From Impatiens glandulifera (lineage: Eukaryota > Streptophyta > Magnoliopsida > Ericales > Balsaminaceae), in NCBI RefSeq assembly GCF_907164915.1, contig NC_061863.1, positions 37,359,382-37,423,381 of the forward strand: a DNA stretch of 64,000 nucleotides, read 5' to 3'. The stretch's first letter is position 1; every line of letters starts with the position of its first letter. Positions 1 to 10,039 of the stretch are shown piece after piece. The notes below the pieces were generated by a model. It was not told the DNA's origin, ran no database searches, and was given only the letters and a program-made list of their open reading frames with translations. A program made the position numbers and the translations under genes.

Positions 1-507
1 TTCTACAAACCACGACATGCATTGAGGGCCAAGCCTTTGCTTCTCAAAATGTCTTTACTGTATTTGTTTTCATAAAAATACCATGCATAAATTTAGGCAG
101 AACCCTCCGCTTCTCAAAAATTTTTTATTGCATGATTTTATAAAATACTTGCATGCATAAATTTAGAGGGAAAATAATTTGGTAAATCAATCAAACAGAT
201 AAAACCGGACGGTTTTATCCTTTTGAAATCGACCATATCATTTGACCGTTACAACTGTAAATCAAACCGGACAGCTTAAGCAACTTGGACTTTAAGTCGG
301 TCAATAATTTGTTTGAATAAAATACCACTCGGTTAGTCTTCACTTTAAGTGGAAGCGGTCTTTCTTCAAATAAATAACCGATCTATTATATGAAAGTTTC
401 AATAGTCTCATCCTCGGATCAAAGTGGGACAACTGTCTTATTTTGTTGTTATCTGCCCATACACTAATCCCTCTCAGAAACTAAATAGTCATACTTCAAA
501 TAACTTG

Positions 508-521
508 AAGACATGTGTCTT
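508..521. promoter_or_regulatory. Conserved palindromic box upstream of ORFa (element D)
   Basis: The sequence AAGACATGTGTCTT is a near-palindrome 247 bp upstream of the ORFa ATG. The same box occurs as a perfect palindrome with a CACGTG core at 22176-22189, 245 bp upstream of element E's accessory ATG. A decayed version on the minus strand lies near 42373-42385, about 240 bp upstream of element C's ORFa. Conserved position in three elements suggests a cis-regulatory site, a G-box in the intact copy. Function is inferred. Confidence 0.5.
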
Positions 522-754
522 TCAATGTTTAAAAGTTTTACTAACATATGTAACGACAATTTCTTTTTGCCCAATAGCCTTTAGGATGGTCTGTAAATGT
601 TTTTTCTTTATTAAATGATAAATTTATTGAGAGTGACTCACATATCCGAAGCGTTCCAAAATTCTCTTTTTAAGTGATTTTAAGCTCTCATCCTTTCTCG
701 ATTTAAAACTCTCCTTCACAAACAAGATTCATTCTCCTCTTTTGATATCAAGAA

Positions 755-880
755 ATGGATTCCTTCGCCCGTAACACTCTGACCATCAATTTTGAATTTG
801 CCTCTTCTGTTATGGAAGAAATCGTCTCAATGTTCGAATCCCTCAAGGCTTCAGGCCTATAGAAGTTCCTCGAGGGATCC
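755..880 (+). pseudogene. Accessory ORFa of element D, 5' part (split by element A)
   Basis: The frame opens at ATG 755 and reads MDSFARNTLTINFEF, then a SMFESLKASGL stretch, an in-frame TAG at 863-865, and KFLEGS. It ends exactly at the insertion point of element A. When one GATCC copy is removed, the frame continues at 14256 as PVIFEESVFEFFEY. That gives the family signature of the accessory N-terminal domain: an SLE-SGL-FL motif followed by FY/FE-x-V-EFF. The closest relative in the window is ORFa of element C (start 42142, MNPTFARNTLLIDFDS). The protein function is unknown. Two independent lesions, the stop and the insertion, make this a pseudogene. Confidence 0.7.
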
Positions 881-2011
881 TGTTAGATAAAATTAGATCG
901 GTTAAATAAAACTTAATAAAAACAAATCTCTTGTGCAGGAATAGGTTAAGAATTCAACCGGTCAAGCAATCAAACCGACCAAAAATCCGACCGAACAAGA
1001 AAGACAAGATCGGTCAAATTAGAAGGACAAAATCATTGAACATTCGGTCAATAAGAAGCTATGGAAAAACCGGAAGTCATCCGGTTAACACAAACAACCG
1101 ACCAATATAGAAAGACACTTCGAGTATCTGTTGAGAATGATACTGAAGGGACAGACTTTACTATTGCCATATTCATACAAGTCTGAGGACAGTCTGCAGG
1201 CTGCAGAAGATCGTCCGGCAGGATCTTTCTACTTCATGATAAATCAGAAATGCAATCTTCCAGGTACAGGCAACTGTCCAACCGACAGTTGCCATATTGA
1301 GTAAAAGACAAACCTAGCCGATTTGACCTACACACTGGAAAACTAGACCGTCAGGTCTGAATCACTAAACTTTTGCTCAACCAATCAGATTCAAGGAAAT
1401 GAAATGTGACCGTTGGCACATTTCACCTATAAAAGGAGCTGAAGAGGAATAAATGCGGTCACAAGTTTTGAGAATTTTCTACAACCTAAGATTAACAAAT
1501 CAAGTGTGTATTTACAATTTCGGTTAAAATTGTACGGGTGTTATCGAGCAAGAAATAAGTCTCGATCGGATTGTGTTTGTGTATTCCTTAGTGAATTTCC
1601 TTCTCGCGGTTTCGAGAGGAAGGGTGACGTAGGAGTTTCATCTCCGAACATCCATAAAAATCTGTCTTGTTATTTACTTTCTACCAGTTCTACATTCTAA
1701 CCGATCTGTACTAACCTATTCATACCGATCTAACCGATTCAACACCATCTAAACCGACTTACTGAGTTGCAAAACCGACCCAGCAAACTCCAAACCTATC
1801 TTATTCAAATCCGGTTCTATCATTCCAGCGTGTGTGCTGCTTCAACCTGAAACAAACCACTTCCGCACTTGAACTCGGTTCAAGGGTTTGTGATAGTTTG
1901 TGTAGTATTGAAACCCCGGTGTTAATCTCTAATCGGATTAATCACCACCCTTTAGGTGAAACGCACTAACCGGCCAACCCCGGTCCGCCAGCCACGACCT
2001 AGATCCTAACA
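881..2011 (+). repeat. 5' LTR of element A
   Basis: It runs from TGTTAG to CTAACA, 1131 bp. It matches 13035-14250 over its whole length but lacks several short blocks present there: about 34 bp near 955, about 24 bp of the GACCGCCAGGTCTG repeat, and about 26 bp near 1490. It is rich in CGGTC/GACCG motifs. A core promoter is visible (separate entry). Confidence 0.92.
1381..1436 (+). promoter_or_regulatory. LTR core promoter of element A (CCAAT and TATA)
   Basis: CCAAT at 1381-1385 is followed 42 bp later by TATAAAAGG at 1428-1436. The same pair is kept in the right LTR (CCAAT 13590-13594, TATAAAAG 13636-13643) and in element B on the minus strand (60842-60850 and 60892-60896). Conservation across three LTRs supports its role as the U3 promoter. 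The R region would begin about 30 bp downstream. Confidence 0.7.
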
Positions 2012-2013
2012 AT

Positions 2014-2025
2014 TGGTATCAGATC
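2014..2025 (+). other. Primer binding site of element A
   Basis: TGGTATCAGATC starts 2 bases after the LTR end. It matches the 3' end of plant initiator-Met tRNA (canonical TGGTATCAGAGC) with one mismatch. Confidence 0.85.
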
Positions 2026-2050
2026 AGTTAGTTTCAATACTCAAGCAAGC

Positions 2051-3821
2051 ATGTCGTTTGATATGCCCCCAATGCTAGAAGGTGACGACTTTGTCAACTG
2101 GAAGGCACACATGCACCTGCATTTAATCACTATGGATGACGAGATGCGGTTCATTCTAGCTGAAGGACCGATAATAATTGATAAAGACAGAATGGATTGG
2201 ACAGCTGAAGATAGGAAAAGAAATAATCTGGATAACCATGCCAGAAACCGCATCTCTAACGGTTTGGACAGAAACACGTTTTGCAAGGTCAGAGATTACA
2301 AAACCGCAAAGGAAATATGGGAAGTAGTAATTCAGATTCATGAGGGAAATGAAAGAACAAAGGAAAACAAGATAATGGTGGCTACCTAGAAGTTTGAAAA
2401 CATCAAGATAAGATCGGGAGAAACAATGAGGGAATATAGTGACCGGTTCATAGGAGTGATAGACGAGCTGTCAACCCTTGGCAAGAAGTATGACAATAAG
2501 GAAGTCATCATGAAAGCGCTGAGATCCCTTCCAAGTGCATGGGACATAAAAACAATGGTGATGAGGGAATCAAACTGCCTAAGCAAGATGAAGCTACACG
2601 ATGTATTCGAAGATCTTAAGGCATATGAGTTTGAAATGATATCTAGGACTGAAGAAGAAGTCTCAGCCTCAACTTCAACCAGAGCATTGGTCACATCCAC
2701 AGAACCGGTTGCTCCTGCACCGATCAGAACCGTTGAACAGTTCACCGAGGATGTCATGGCAATGCTTGCACAAAAGTGGGGAGATTCATGAAGAGAAGCC
2801 AATCGACAAACAACAACTATAACTACGGTGATAAATCTAATGTTAGATGTTATAACTGCAATTGTTTGGGACATTTCAGGTGGGAATTTAGAAAACCAAG
2901 ACGAGATGACCGGAAACCGGACGATCAGAATAACCGAAACAATTATCAACAAACCGGTGAAGGAAGTGAAGTTCAGAAAGCACTGATAGCCGATGATGGA
3001 GGAAGCCTATGGGCTCACAGTGACAGTGATGATGAACTCACATGTCTCATGGCAAACGAGGAACAAGTATTTGACTCTCCTTGTGAAGAATTTACTAAAG
3101 ATGAATTATTTAATGTGCTAAATGATATGGTAGAAGAGTATAAGAACCTATTAACACTATTACCTACTCAACTCAACTTTAGAACCGACCCCATAGCACC
3201 TACCTTGACCGAACCAAAGACCATACAACCTAATAGAATCCTGGAAACCGAGGCAGCACTTGAACTATCCTCTAAGACCGAACAGCCCAAGGAGTCAATT
3301 CAAGAGTTGACCGAGGAAAAAAACGCCCGAATCCAGTATCGAATGGCCGCATGGAAAAGATCCAGTGAAATGGTAAAATAATGTGTAGTTATAAATGACA
3401 CCCTAAGTGCATGTTTGGTCTAGGATACAAAAACAACAGATCCAACAACCGGAAACACTTCGACAAAATGAGGCTCACAAAGGATAATATCCCCTTTGTA
3501 AGTTTTGTTAGAAGTTCCTTAACCGTTGAAGTGGAATTAAGTGCCTCATATCCGAAACACAAACTAATCTATGTAGGTCCAACTGATTCTGAAAAATGGC
3601 TTCACCCTGAGAAAAGGAAAGCCAACCGGTTCAAAAATAGGCAAGCCAACTCACAACCGCATAGGACAATCCAAAGATCATCTCCACATAAGGCCTTCTT
3701 AGGAAAGCAGAAAGACTCCAAACCGAGTGCAAGAAAATTAGTTAAAGGCTTAACCAGGAAAGTCGTCCAACTTATCAAAATCTGTATACCTAAGGGACTA
3801 ATCGCTTGTGGACCCAAGTAA
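2051..3821 (+). pseudogene. gag: Element A gag (copia Gag with zinc knuckle), decayed
   Basis: Translation starts at ATG 2051 (MSFDMPPMLEGDDFVNWK). The copia-type Gag follows, with the SEYSDRF-like segment and the LSTLGKKY and LRSLPSAWD motifs. A CCHC knuckle lies at 2848-2889 (CYNC...GH...), but its last cysteine is replaced by phenylalanine. Lesions seen: in-frame TAG at 2387-2389, a frameshift near 2780, a stop at 3379-3381 and a frameshift near 3405. The downstream part (3411-3821) is basic and lysine-rich and leads into the protease. Gag would form the virus-like particle and package the RNA. The lineage is Sirevirus-like by resemblance. This copy cannot make a full Gag without readthrough. 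Confidence 0.88.
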
Positions 3822-6800
3822 ATGTGGGTACCAAATAGTTGTAAATATGTACATTTTGCAGGATATGAAGAAACGGCTAGGAAACTCTGAATGGTACCTG
3901 GATAGCGGTTACTCCAGACACATGACTGGAAACAACAATCTTCTAACCGACATCAAAATAGAAACCGGTGCAATGATTACTTTCGGTGACAACTCAAAAG
4001 GTAGAACTGTGGGCAAGGGTATGATTGTCCATGGTAACTTAACAATTAATAATGTACTTTTAGTTGAAAACCTACATTTTAACCTGTTAAGCATTAGCCA
4101 GATGTGTGATGCTAGATACACTGTAGAATTTCTGAAACATGCATGCTTAGTTAAAAACTCTCAAGGCATCATACTGCTAACCGGAAATAGGCTAGGAAAT
4201 ATTTATAAGGTAGATTGGAAAAATAAAATAGAATATTCTGTTTGCATGGTAGCTAAAACCGATCAAACCTGGCTGTGGCATAAAAGGTTAAACCTCTTAA
4301 ACCTGAAAACCTTAAACTATATCCGCGGTAAAAAGTTAGTTGAAGGAATTCCTGATATAGTATTTAATAAGGATAAGGTTTGTTCAACATGTCAAATGGG
4401 TAAACAGACTAAGTCAACCTTTAAGAGTAAAGGACACATTCAATCTAACTGATGCTTAAATCTTCTTCACATGAACTTATTTGGACCAATTAGGGTCGTC
4501 AGCCTAGGAGGCATGCTTTACACTATGGTAGTTGTTGATGATTATTCTAGGTATACATGGGTAATGTTCTTGCCATCCAAACGTGAAACCGCATCAAATT
4601 TGATTACACTGCTTAAACCTTTGCAAAATGAAAAATCAACACGCATTAATAGTATTAGGAGTGATAGAGGAACCGAATTTACAAATAGTACTCTAAATGC
4701 ATTCCTTGATGAATCCGGTATTAAACACGAGTTGTCTAGTGCTAGGACTCCTCAACAGAACGGCCTGGCTGAGAAAAGAAACCGAACTCTCAAGGAAACC
4801 GCAAGGTCCATGATAGCCGATTCGGGTATCGCTCAGAAATTCTGGGCTGAAGCTATCAATACTGCATGTCACACACAAAACTGGTCTCTAATTAACAAGT
4901 TTCACAACAAAACACCGTATGAAGTATACTTTGATAGGACCCCTAACCTTAAGTATCTTAAGATTTTCGGTTGTAAATGTTACATTCACATAAATGGCAA
5001 AACCTACATATCCGCCTTTGATGCAAAATCCGATATTGGGTTCATGCTCGGTTACTCAGTAGTGAGTAAAGCATATAGAGTATATAACACTAGAACTTTA
5101 ACCGTGGTGGAATCACTTCATGTCGTTTTCGATGAATCGGTTGAAAGCAACACTGCATCATCCTTTGATCTACACAACAGATTTAAAAACAACAATATCC
5201 ATTCTGATAGTGAAGATGAGATTCTGGTTCTCAGACGGTTTGTCCATGACCATATGGGTGATAATGAAATCCAGCCGGATCAAGCTGTCATATGGCAGGA
5301 AGCTGACACCTCGGTACAAACCGAGGAAATCGGTCGGTCTAACACTCTTGTTCAGCCTACCGATATGTCTAGCCTTGATCAAGTAAACGGTGATTTGGTA
5401 GACGCTCCTGAACCGAATCTCAAAAGGAACACAAATCATTCTCCTGAGCTAATTATAGGTGACCCTTCACAACATGTTCGAAGTAGGCGACAAATCCTGG
5501 AGGAATACTTTAATTCCGCGTTTATATCCCAGATTGAGCCGAAAATAGTGGATGAAGCATTGTCAGATCCAGATTGGATCTTGGGAATGCAAGACGAGTT
5601 AAACCAGTTTGAGAGTAACAAAGTCTGGTACCTAGTCCCTAGACCGAACGATCAACCGGTCATAGGAACAAGATGGGTATTTAGAAACAAACTCAATGAA
5701 GACGGTTTGGTCACGAGGAACAAAGCTAGATTAGTGGCACAAGGATACAAACAGGAAGAAGGCATTGATTTTGAAGAATCATTTTCCCCTGTAGCTAGGA
5801 TTGAAGCTATTAGGATTTTTCTAGCTTTTGATGCATTCAAAAATTTTAAGGTTTTTCAAATGGATGTTAAAAGTGCATTTTTGAACGGTGACCTACGTGA
5901 AGAAGTATATGTTGAACAACCACCCGGTTTCAAAAATGCTGACCTACCCAAACATGTATACCGCATAAACAAAGATTTATACGATTTAAAGCAAGCTCCT
6001 AGAGCCTGGTATGACATACTAACCGTATTTCTGCTAAAACATGATTTCACCATCGGTTCGGTGGACAAAACACTTTTTAAATTTGAGTAAAAGGAACATG
6101 TCCTACTTGTTCAAATATATGTAGATGATATTATCTTCGGTTCAACCGATTCTAAGTTATGTGATAAATTCTCAACCTTGATGACTAACAAATTTGAAAT
6201 GAGTATGATGGGAGAATTAAGCTTCTTCCTAGGTCTTCAGGTTAAGCAACTCGAAGAAGGAACTTTCATAAGCCAACCCAAGTATACTAAGGAACTTCTA
6301 AATAAATTTGGGATGGACACGTGCTCCTCAGCCGCTACTCCAATGAGCTCATCAGTCAAATTGGACAAGAATGATGACGGTCAATCAGTAGACCTGACTA
6401 CTTACCGAGGAATCATCGGTTCTCTCCTATACCTGACAGCAAGTAGACCGGATATATTGTTTGCGGTCGGTGTGTGCGGGAGATTCCAGGCTAATCCAAA
6501 ACAGTCTCACTACACAGCCGCAAAGCGAATCCTGAAATACCTAAAAGGAACTCCTGAAGTTGGTCTATGGTATCCTAAGGACTCATCATTCAACCTCACA
6601 AGTTACTCAGATGCAGACTATGCAGGTTGCAAGGTTGATAAAAAAAGCACCAGCGGAACATGTCAATTCCTAGGTGATCGGCTTGTGTCATGGCACAACA
6701 AGAAACAGACATCGGTGGCCACATCAACCGTTGAAGCTGAATATCTGGCAGCCGAAAGTTTTTGTTCACAACTTCTATGGATCCAACAACAATTGAAGGA

Positions 6801-7083
6801 TTTCGGTATCACAGCCGAAGAGTCTCCGATATTCTACGATAATACAAGTTCCATAGCAATTACATACAATCCGGTTTTACACTTTAGAACCAAGCATATT
6901 GACATAAGACACCACTTCATCCGGGAACATGTCATGCTGAAGCATATCCGGCTGGAATACGTATCAATAGAACAACAAGTATCCGATATCTTCACAAAGC
7001 CTCTGCAGGAAGCTGAGTTTTCTCAATTCAGACTCACACTTGGTTTAACCGATATTAGTCAGCTAATCCCTAAAAATGTTTAA
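3808..7083 (+). pseudogene. pol: Element A pol: protease, integrase, reverse transcriptase, RNase H (decayed)
   Basis: The domains follow copia order in one frame. The aspartic protease motif LDSG (Asp codon 3901) has Tyr where Cys is usual. The GAG-pre-integrase zinc region near 4270-4400 lacks one His (LNLLNL for the usual LGHLNL). In the integrase core, the first catalytic Asp of MDLFGP is Asn (AAC at 4474), while the second Asp (4663, SDRGTEF) and the Glu (4771) remain. RT has [10 protein letters not shown] and YVDD (6118-6129). RNase H has SDADYAG, EAEY and YDN. Integration ends near 7083 with the copia SDIFTKPL tail. In-frame stops: TGA 4450-4452 and TAA 6088-6090. The integrase D-to-N change alone should abolish integration, so the element is dead in cis. 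Confidence 0.92.
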
Positions 7084-7595
7084 AAGGGAAATCGGTTCGG
7101 ACAGACAAAACTGGTAGTTCCTCCTAAACTGTCGGATTCCAAATTCACCAAGGTATTTATGGAAGAACCGCTTTGTCTATCAGTTAGAGTAAACCGACCG
7201 GTTACTTAGTGCATGCACCAATTAACCGCATCGGAACGAATGACTGAAAACTAACCGGTTTGGAAATAGTTTACTTCGGATTATTTGGCCTCCAAACAAA
7301 AGTGGAATAATTATTTGTGTTTAAACTTATCTGTTCTGAAAAACTACCTTTTCAAAGTAAAACGGTCATACCTCAAAAGACGTGAAGATACGATATCTTT
7401 CACCGTCCAGGCCTATGACTCACATCCTAGGTTGTAGACATGCTTATTTCATGCAAAATGCCTTACCCTATTGTTAATAGACATCATTATTTGCGACACA
7501 CTAGATAATACTATCATCCCTCTACTAATATATAAGTTAGGCAAACCTTAGACAAAACAATCACAAGCTCCAACTTATCCTCTTACTAAGACAAA
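7084..7595 (+). promoter_or_regulatory. Spacer after pol with TATA box for accessory gene A-ORFa1
   Basis: No coding sequence is visible. TATATAAG at 7529-7536 lies 67 bp before the ATG of the first accessory gene. The same octamer stands at comparable distances before two other accessory genes (8693-8700 and 22320-22327), so I read it as an internal promoter rather than chance AT richness. Confidence 0.5.
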
Positions 7596-8340
7596 ATGTC
7601 TTAGTTTCCAAACATCCTTCAAGTGGATTTCGATTCAGCTCAAGGCACTGAGCATTATGAAGTCTTCAAGATGATTAAGTCACTTGAAGACACCGGTCTC
7701 AAACACTTTCTAGATGACAAATATGTCATCTTCCCAGAAATAGTCCTGGAATTTTTCTACAATGCCAGGGTTTTCCGAGGTACCCCTCACTTCGACACCC
7801 ACATTCAGTCCAAGGTGGGAGGGACCGTGTTTGATTTCACAGAGAGTGATTTCGACAGATGCTTCGACCTTCCGAAGCAAAGGGTCACCGACCTAAACGT
7901 TCCGGCTGAACTAAAGGCCGAAATCTCCTTAAGCTTTGCTCGGTCAAACCGTCCGGTCAGTGACCACGGTGCCAGGTCATCCCTGAGAGCTGAGTACCAG
8001 CTTCTCAACGATGTCATCGGTTGAGGCATCCTAGGAAAGGATGTGACCAACACCTATTGTGCTATAGTTTTTAACATGATGTCTGCCATAACCACGGGTA
8101 CGCCAGTCAACTGGTCAAGAGTGTTGTTCGATTTCATAATCTGGATGATCGGCATTCGCGCAATCGGCCTCGTCCCCCAGATAAGCTGCGTACTTCTGGA
8201 ACTTGGGGTTCCACTGTGTCCGGGTGAAGGATTGAACCAGTCCCAGGTCATAACCAAAGAGGTTACCGACTCATTTTATTAGCGGTTCGAGAAGGCCTGG
8301 AATAGGAAGAACCGACACATCAACTCCTCTGGAAATTAAG
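7596..8340 (+). pseudogene. Accessory gene A-ORFa1 (family N-terminal domain), decayed
   Basis: It begins at ATG 7596 with an in-frame TAG as third codon, then reads LQVDFDSAQGTEHYEVFK. Family motifs follow in order: MIKSLEDTGLKHFL, IFPEIVLEFFYNARV, a DLPKQR region where LP-EG is usual, then the LRAEYQLLNDVIG segment. A TGA at 8022-8024 follows it. The same frame resumes with NMMSAITTGTPVNWSRVLFD and ends near the TAG at 8281. No membrane segment or enzyme motif is visible. It is one of three paralogous genes in this element, so it probably arose by duplication of the domain. The function is unknown. Confidence 0.65.
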
Positions 8341-8692
8341 TCACTCCTTCCTACAACCGGTCATTTTTCTGTACGCACCGGTTGTATCATTGTCCCCACT
8401 CTATCATGATCATATCGGCTTAGTCTATGCTATTTTCGGTCTTAACTATGCTCCTTTCGGTTTCATGTACTCTCTTTCATTAATGAATCGTAACTTTCAA
8501 CTTCCAACTACATGAGTAATTACTATCTAACAAGCTTAGTTACTTTCTAACTAGATTCCATACCTCGAACTCCGCAACCGGTCAAAAGTAACTCCTTTCA
8601 AGGAGTTTTGGAAACATAAATATTCTATTCTTAAATAAGACAAAACTGAATTTCGGCATTAAATGCTCTCATTTTCTCACCAATTTTAACAC
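8341..8692 (+). other. Spacer between A-ORFa1 and A-ORFa2
   Basis: Pyrimidine-rich, CGGT-containing non-coding sequence. I see no gene in it. The next promoter starts at its right end. Confidence 0.5.
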
Positions 8693-8700
8693 TATATAAG
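8693..8700 (+). promoter_or_regulatory. TATA box before A-ORFa2
   Basis: TATATAAG lies 72 bp before the start of the second accessory gene, followed by a CT-rich leader. The octamer is identical to those at 7529 and 22320. Confidence 0.5.
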
Positions 8701-8764
8701 AAACCTTCCCTTGACAATCCAACATACCTCCAGAAAATTAAGAACTTCTTGAACTCTCTCTCTT

Positions 8765-9388
8765 TTGGCAAAGTTTGAAAACATATCGAGCCGAACACTA
8801 AGGAACTATTTGAGCATTGATTTCGATTCATGCATGGAGTATGATGATCTGGAAACAAAGGAACTCATGTTTGAATCATTAATCGACACCGGTCTTCGTG
8901 ATTTTCTCGAAAAATCCGGACCCATACTCATTCAGGAAGTAACCGAGTTCTTCAACAATGCCTCTATGAGAGGAGATTTCATTGTTTCCACAGTGAGAGG
9001 CCGCTTCGTTTTTCTGGACGAAAGCGCACTCGCTCAAATATTCAATTTACCCACTGAAGGGTTTTCCGATTTCCTAACCCGGGTGGGAAGTGCAACAACC
9101 GAATACTCTGTACTGTTCTCCGGAACCGAAGTGCCGGTGGAGAACTACGGGCTAAAAACCCGCCTTCACCACCACATCCAACTTCTTCACGAGATTGTCA
9201 ACCGATCCATCATCTGCCAATCTCCAAACCAACACTACTCTAAGAGAGTGTTCGACATGATGACCTACATTGTCAGCAATACACCTATAAATTGGTCATC
9301 GGTCATCTTCCAAAACCTGAGGACTATGGTCGAGACAAAGAAATGTCTCGGTTACGCTCCTCACTTAAGCCGGCTCTTTCTTAAGTGA
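8765..9388 (+). pseudogene. Accessory gene A-ORFa2 (207 codons open, start codon lost)
   Basis: This is the best preserved single-domain member: 207 codons without a stop. The first codon is TTG (8765) where related genes have ATG, so the start is probably mutated. It reads MAKFENISS if TTG is taken as Met. Family motifs: YLSIDFDS, LMFESLIDTGLRDFLEKSG, ILIQEVTEFFNNASM, FNLPTEGFSDF, then VFDMMTYIVSNTPINWSSVIFQNLRTMV. It stops at 9386-9388, shortly after a GYAPHLSRLF segment shared with element C ORFa (GYVSKLSALFF). It is short of a basic or coiled-coil tail, unlike ORFb. The role is unknown. Confidence 0.7.
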
Positions 9389-10039
9389 CTTCCAGAATTT
9401 GGATCAGGTACACCGGCATCCCCATCGAATGTTCTCGATAAGGATGGGGTGGAGGACAAGCTCTCTAGAATAGTCATTACATAAGTTGTATTTTTATTTC
9501 TTATGTATTCTAAACCGATCAATGTATCGGTTTCTATCATGTAACTTTTCTCTCAATGATTATCTAATTTTTAAGCTTGATAACCGGGTCAAAAATCGCA
9601 ATATTAGAATATCTATCTAACTAACCGGTTGATATTACTAAATTACTTCATTGAAAAATCCGGTCAAAATCGAAAAACCGCATCCTCACGGTTAAATAAC
9701 CGCTTCACTTAATAAACGGTTACAAGAAAAACCGCCTTATCACCGTTTAGATAACCGCAATCAAATGCCCGCTCAAAACCTTTGGAGGGAAAATTCCTGC
9801 CCATCAATTCCCTCCCATCAATTCCCGCCTTTCGTTTCCCACTCATCGTTTCCCGCCCATAGTCTTTGGAGGGAAAATTCCCGCCCAACCATGATGTGAC
9901 GGTTCGCGGCGATTGGAATTCCAAATCGCGACTATAAAAAGGGTCCTTAGCCATTTTTTTAACTCTCACGCGAATCCACTTTCTCTCTCTAGCTCTCAAA
10001 TCTCTCAATACTTTCAATCCTTCAATCCATCAAACTACA
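9389..10039 (+). promoter_or_regulatory. Promoter region of A-ORFb (E2F-like sites and TATA box)
   Basis: It contains TTTCCCGCC at 9849-9857, which fits the E2F consensus, and further TTCCCGCC copies near 9822 and 9878. TATAAAAAGGG at 9933-9943 lies 107 bp before the ATG and is followed by a CT-rich leader (CTCTCTCTAGCTCTC). GGAGGGAAAATTCC also occurs twice (9784 and 9868). This is a textbook plant core promoter inside a retrotransposon. Binding by E2F is inferred. Confidence 0.55.

Larger units (their letters stand above)
1..880 (+). mobile_element. Element D, left portion: promoter side of ORFa
   Basis: This stretch is the upstream part of an element whose continuation lies beyond the nested element A, at 14251. 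It contains no gag or pol. Read as reverse complement, 42440-42830 (element C) matches it over most of its length: the shared blocks include the GATAAAACC...GGTTTT stretch near 200-220, the CTCATC...GATCAAAGTGGGAC block near 410-430, and the palindromic box at 508-521. D and C are therefore two inverted copies of one element family. The 5' LTR and any pol would lie to the left of the window. Apart from the ORFa start at 755 I see only AT-rich non-coding sequence. Confidence 0.6.

Noticed and set aside
424..618. 64-codon frame upstream of ORFa
   Set aside because: Begins with GTG, shows no family motif, and covers the conserved palindromic box; more likely promoter sequence.
9709..10017. 102-codon open frame on the minus strand
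   Set aside because: It overlaps the promoter and leader of A-ORFb, has no family resemblance, and arises from repeated GGGAATTGATGG-like sequence.
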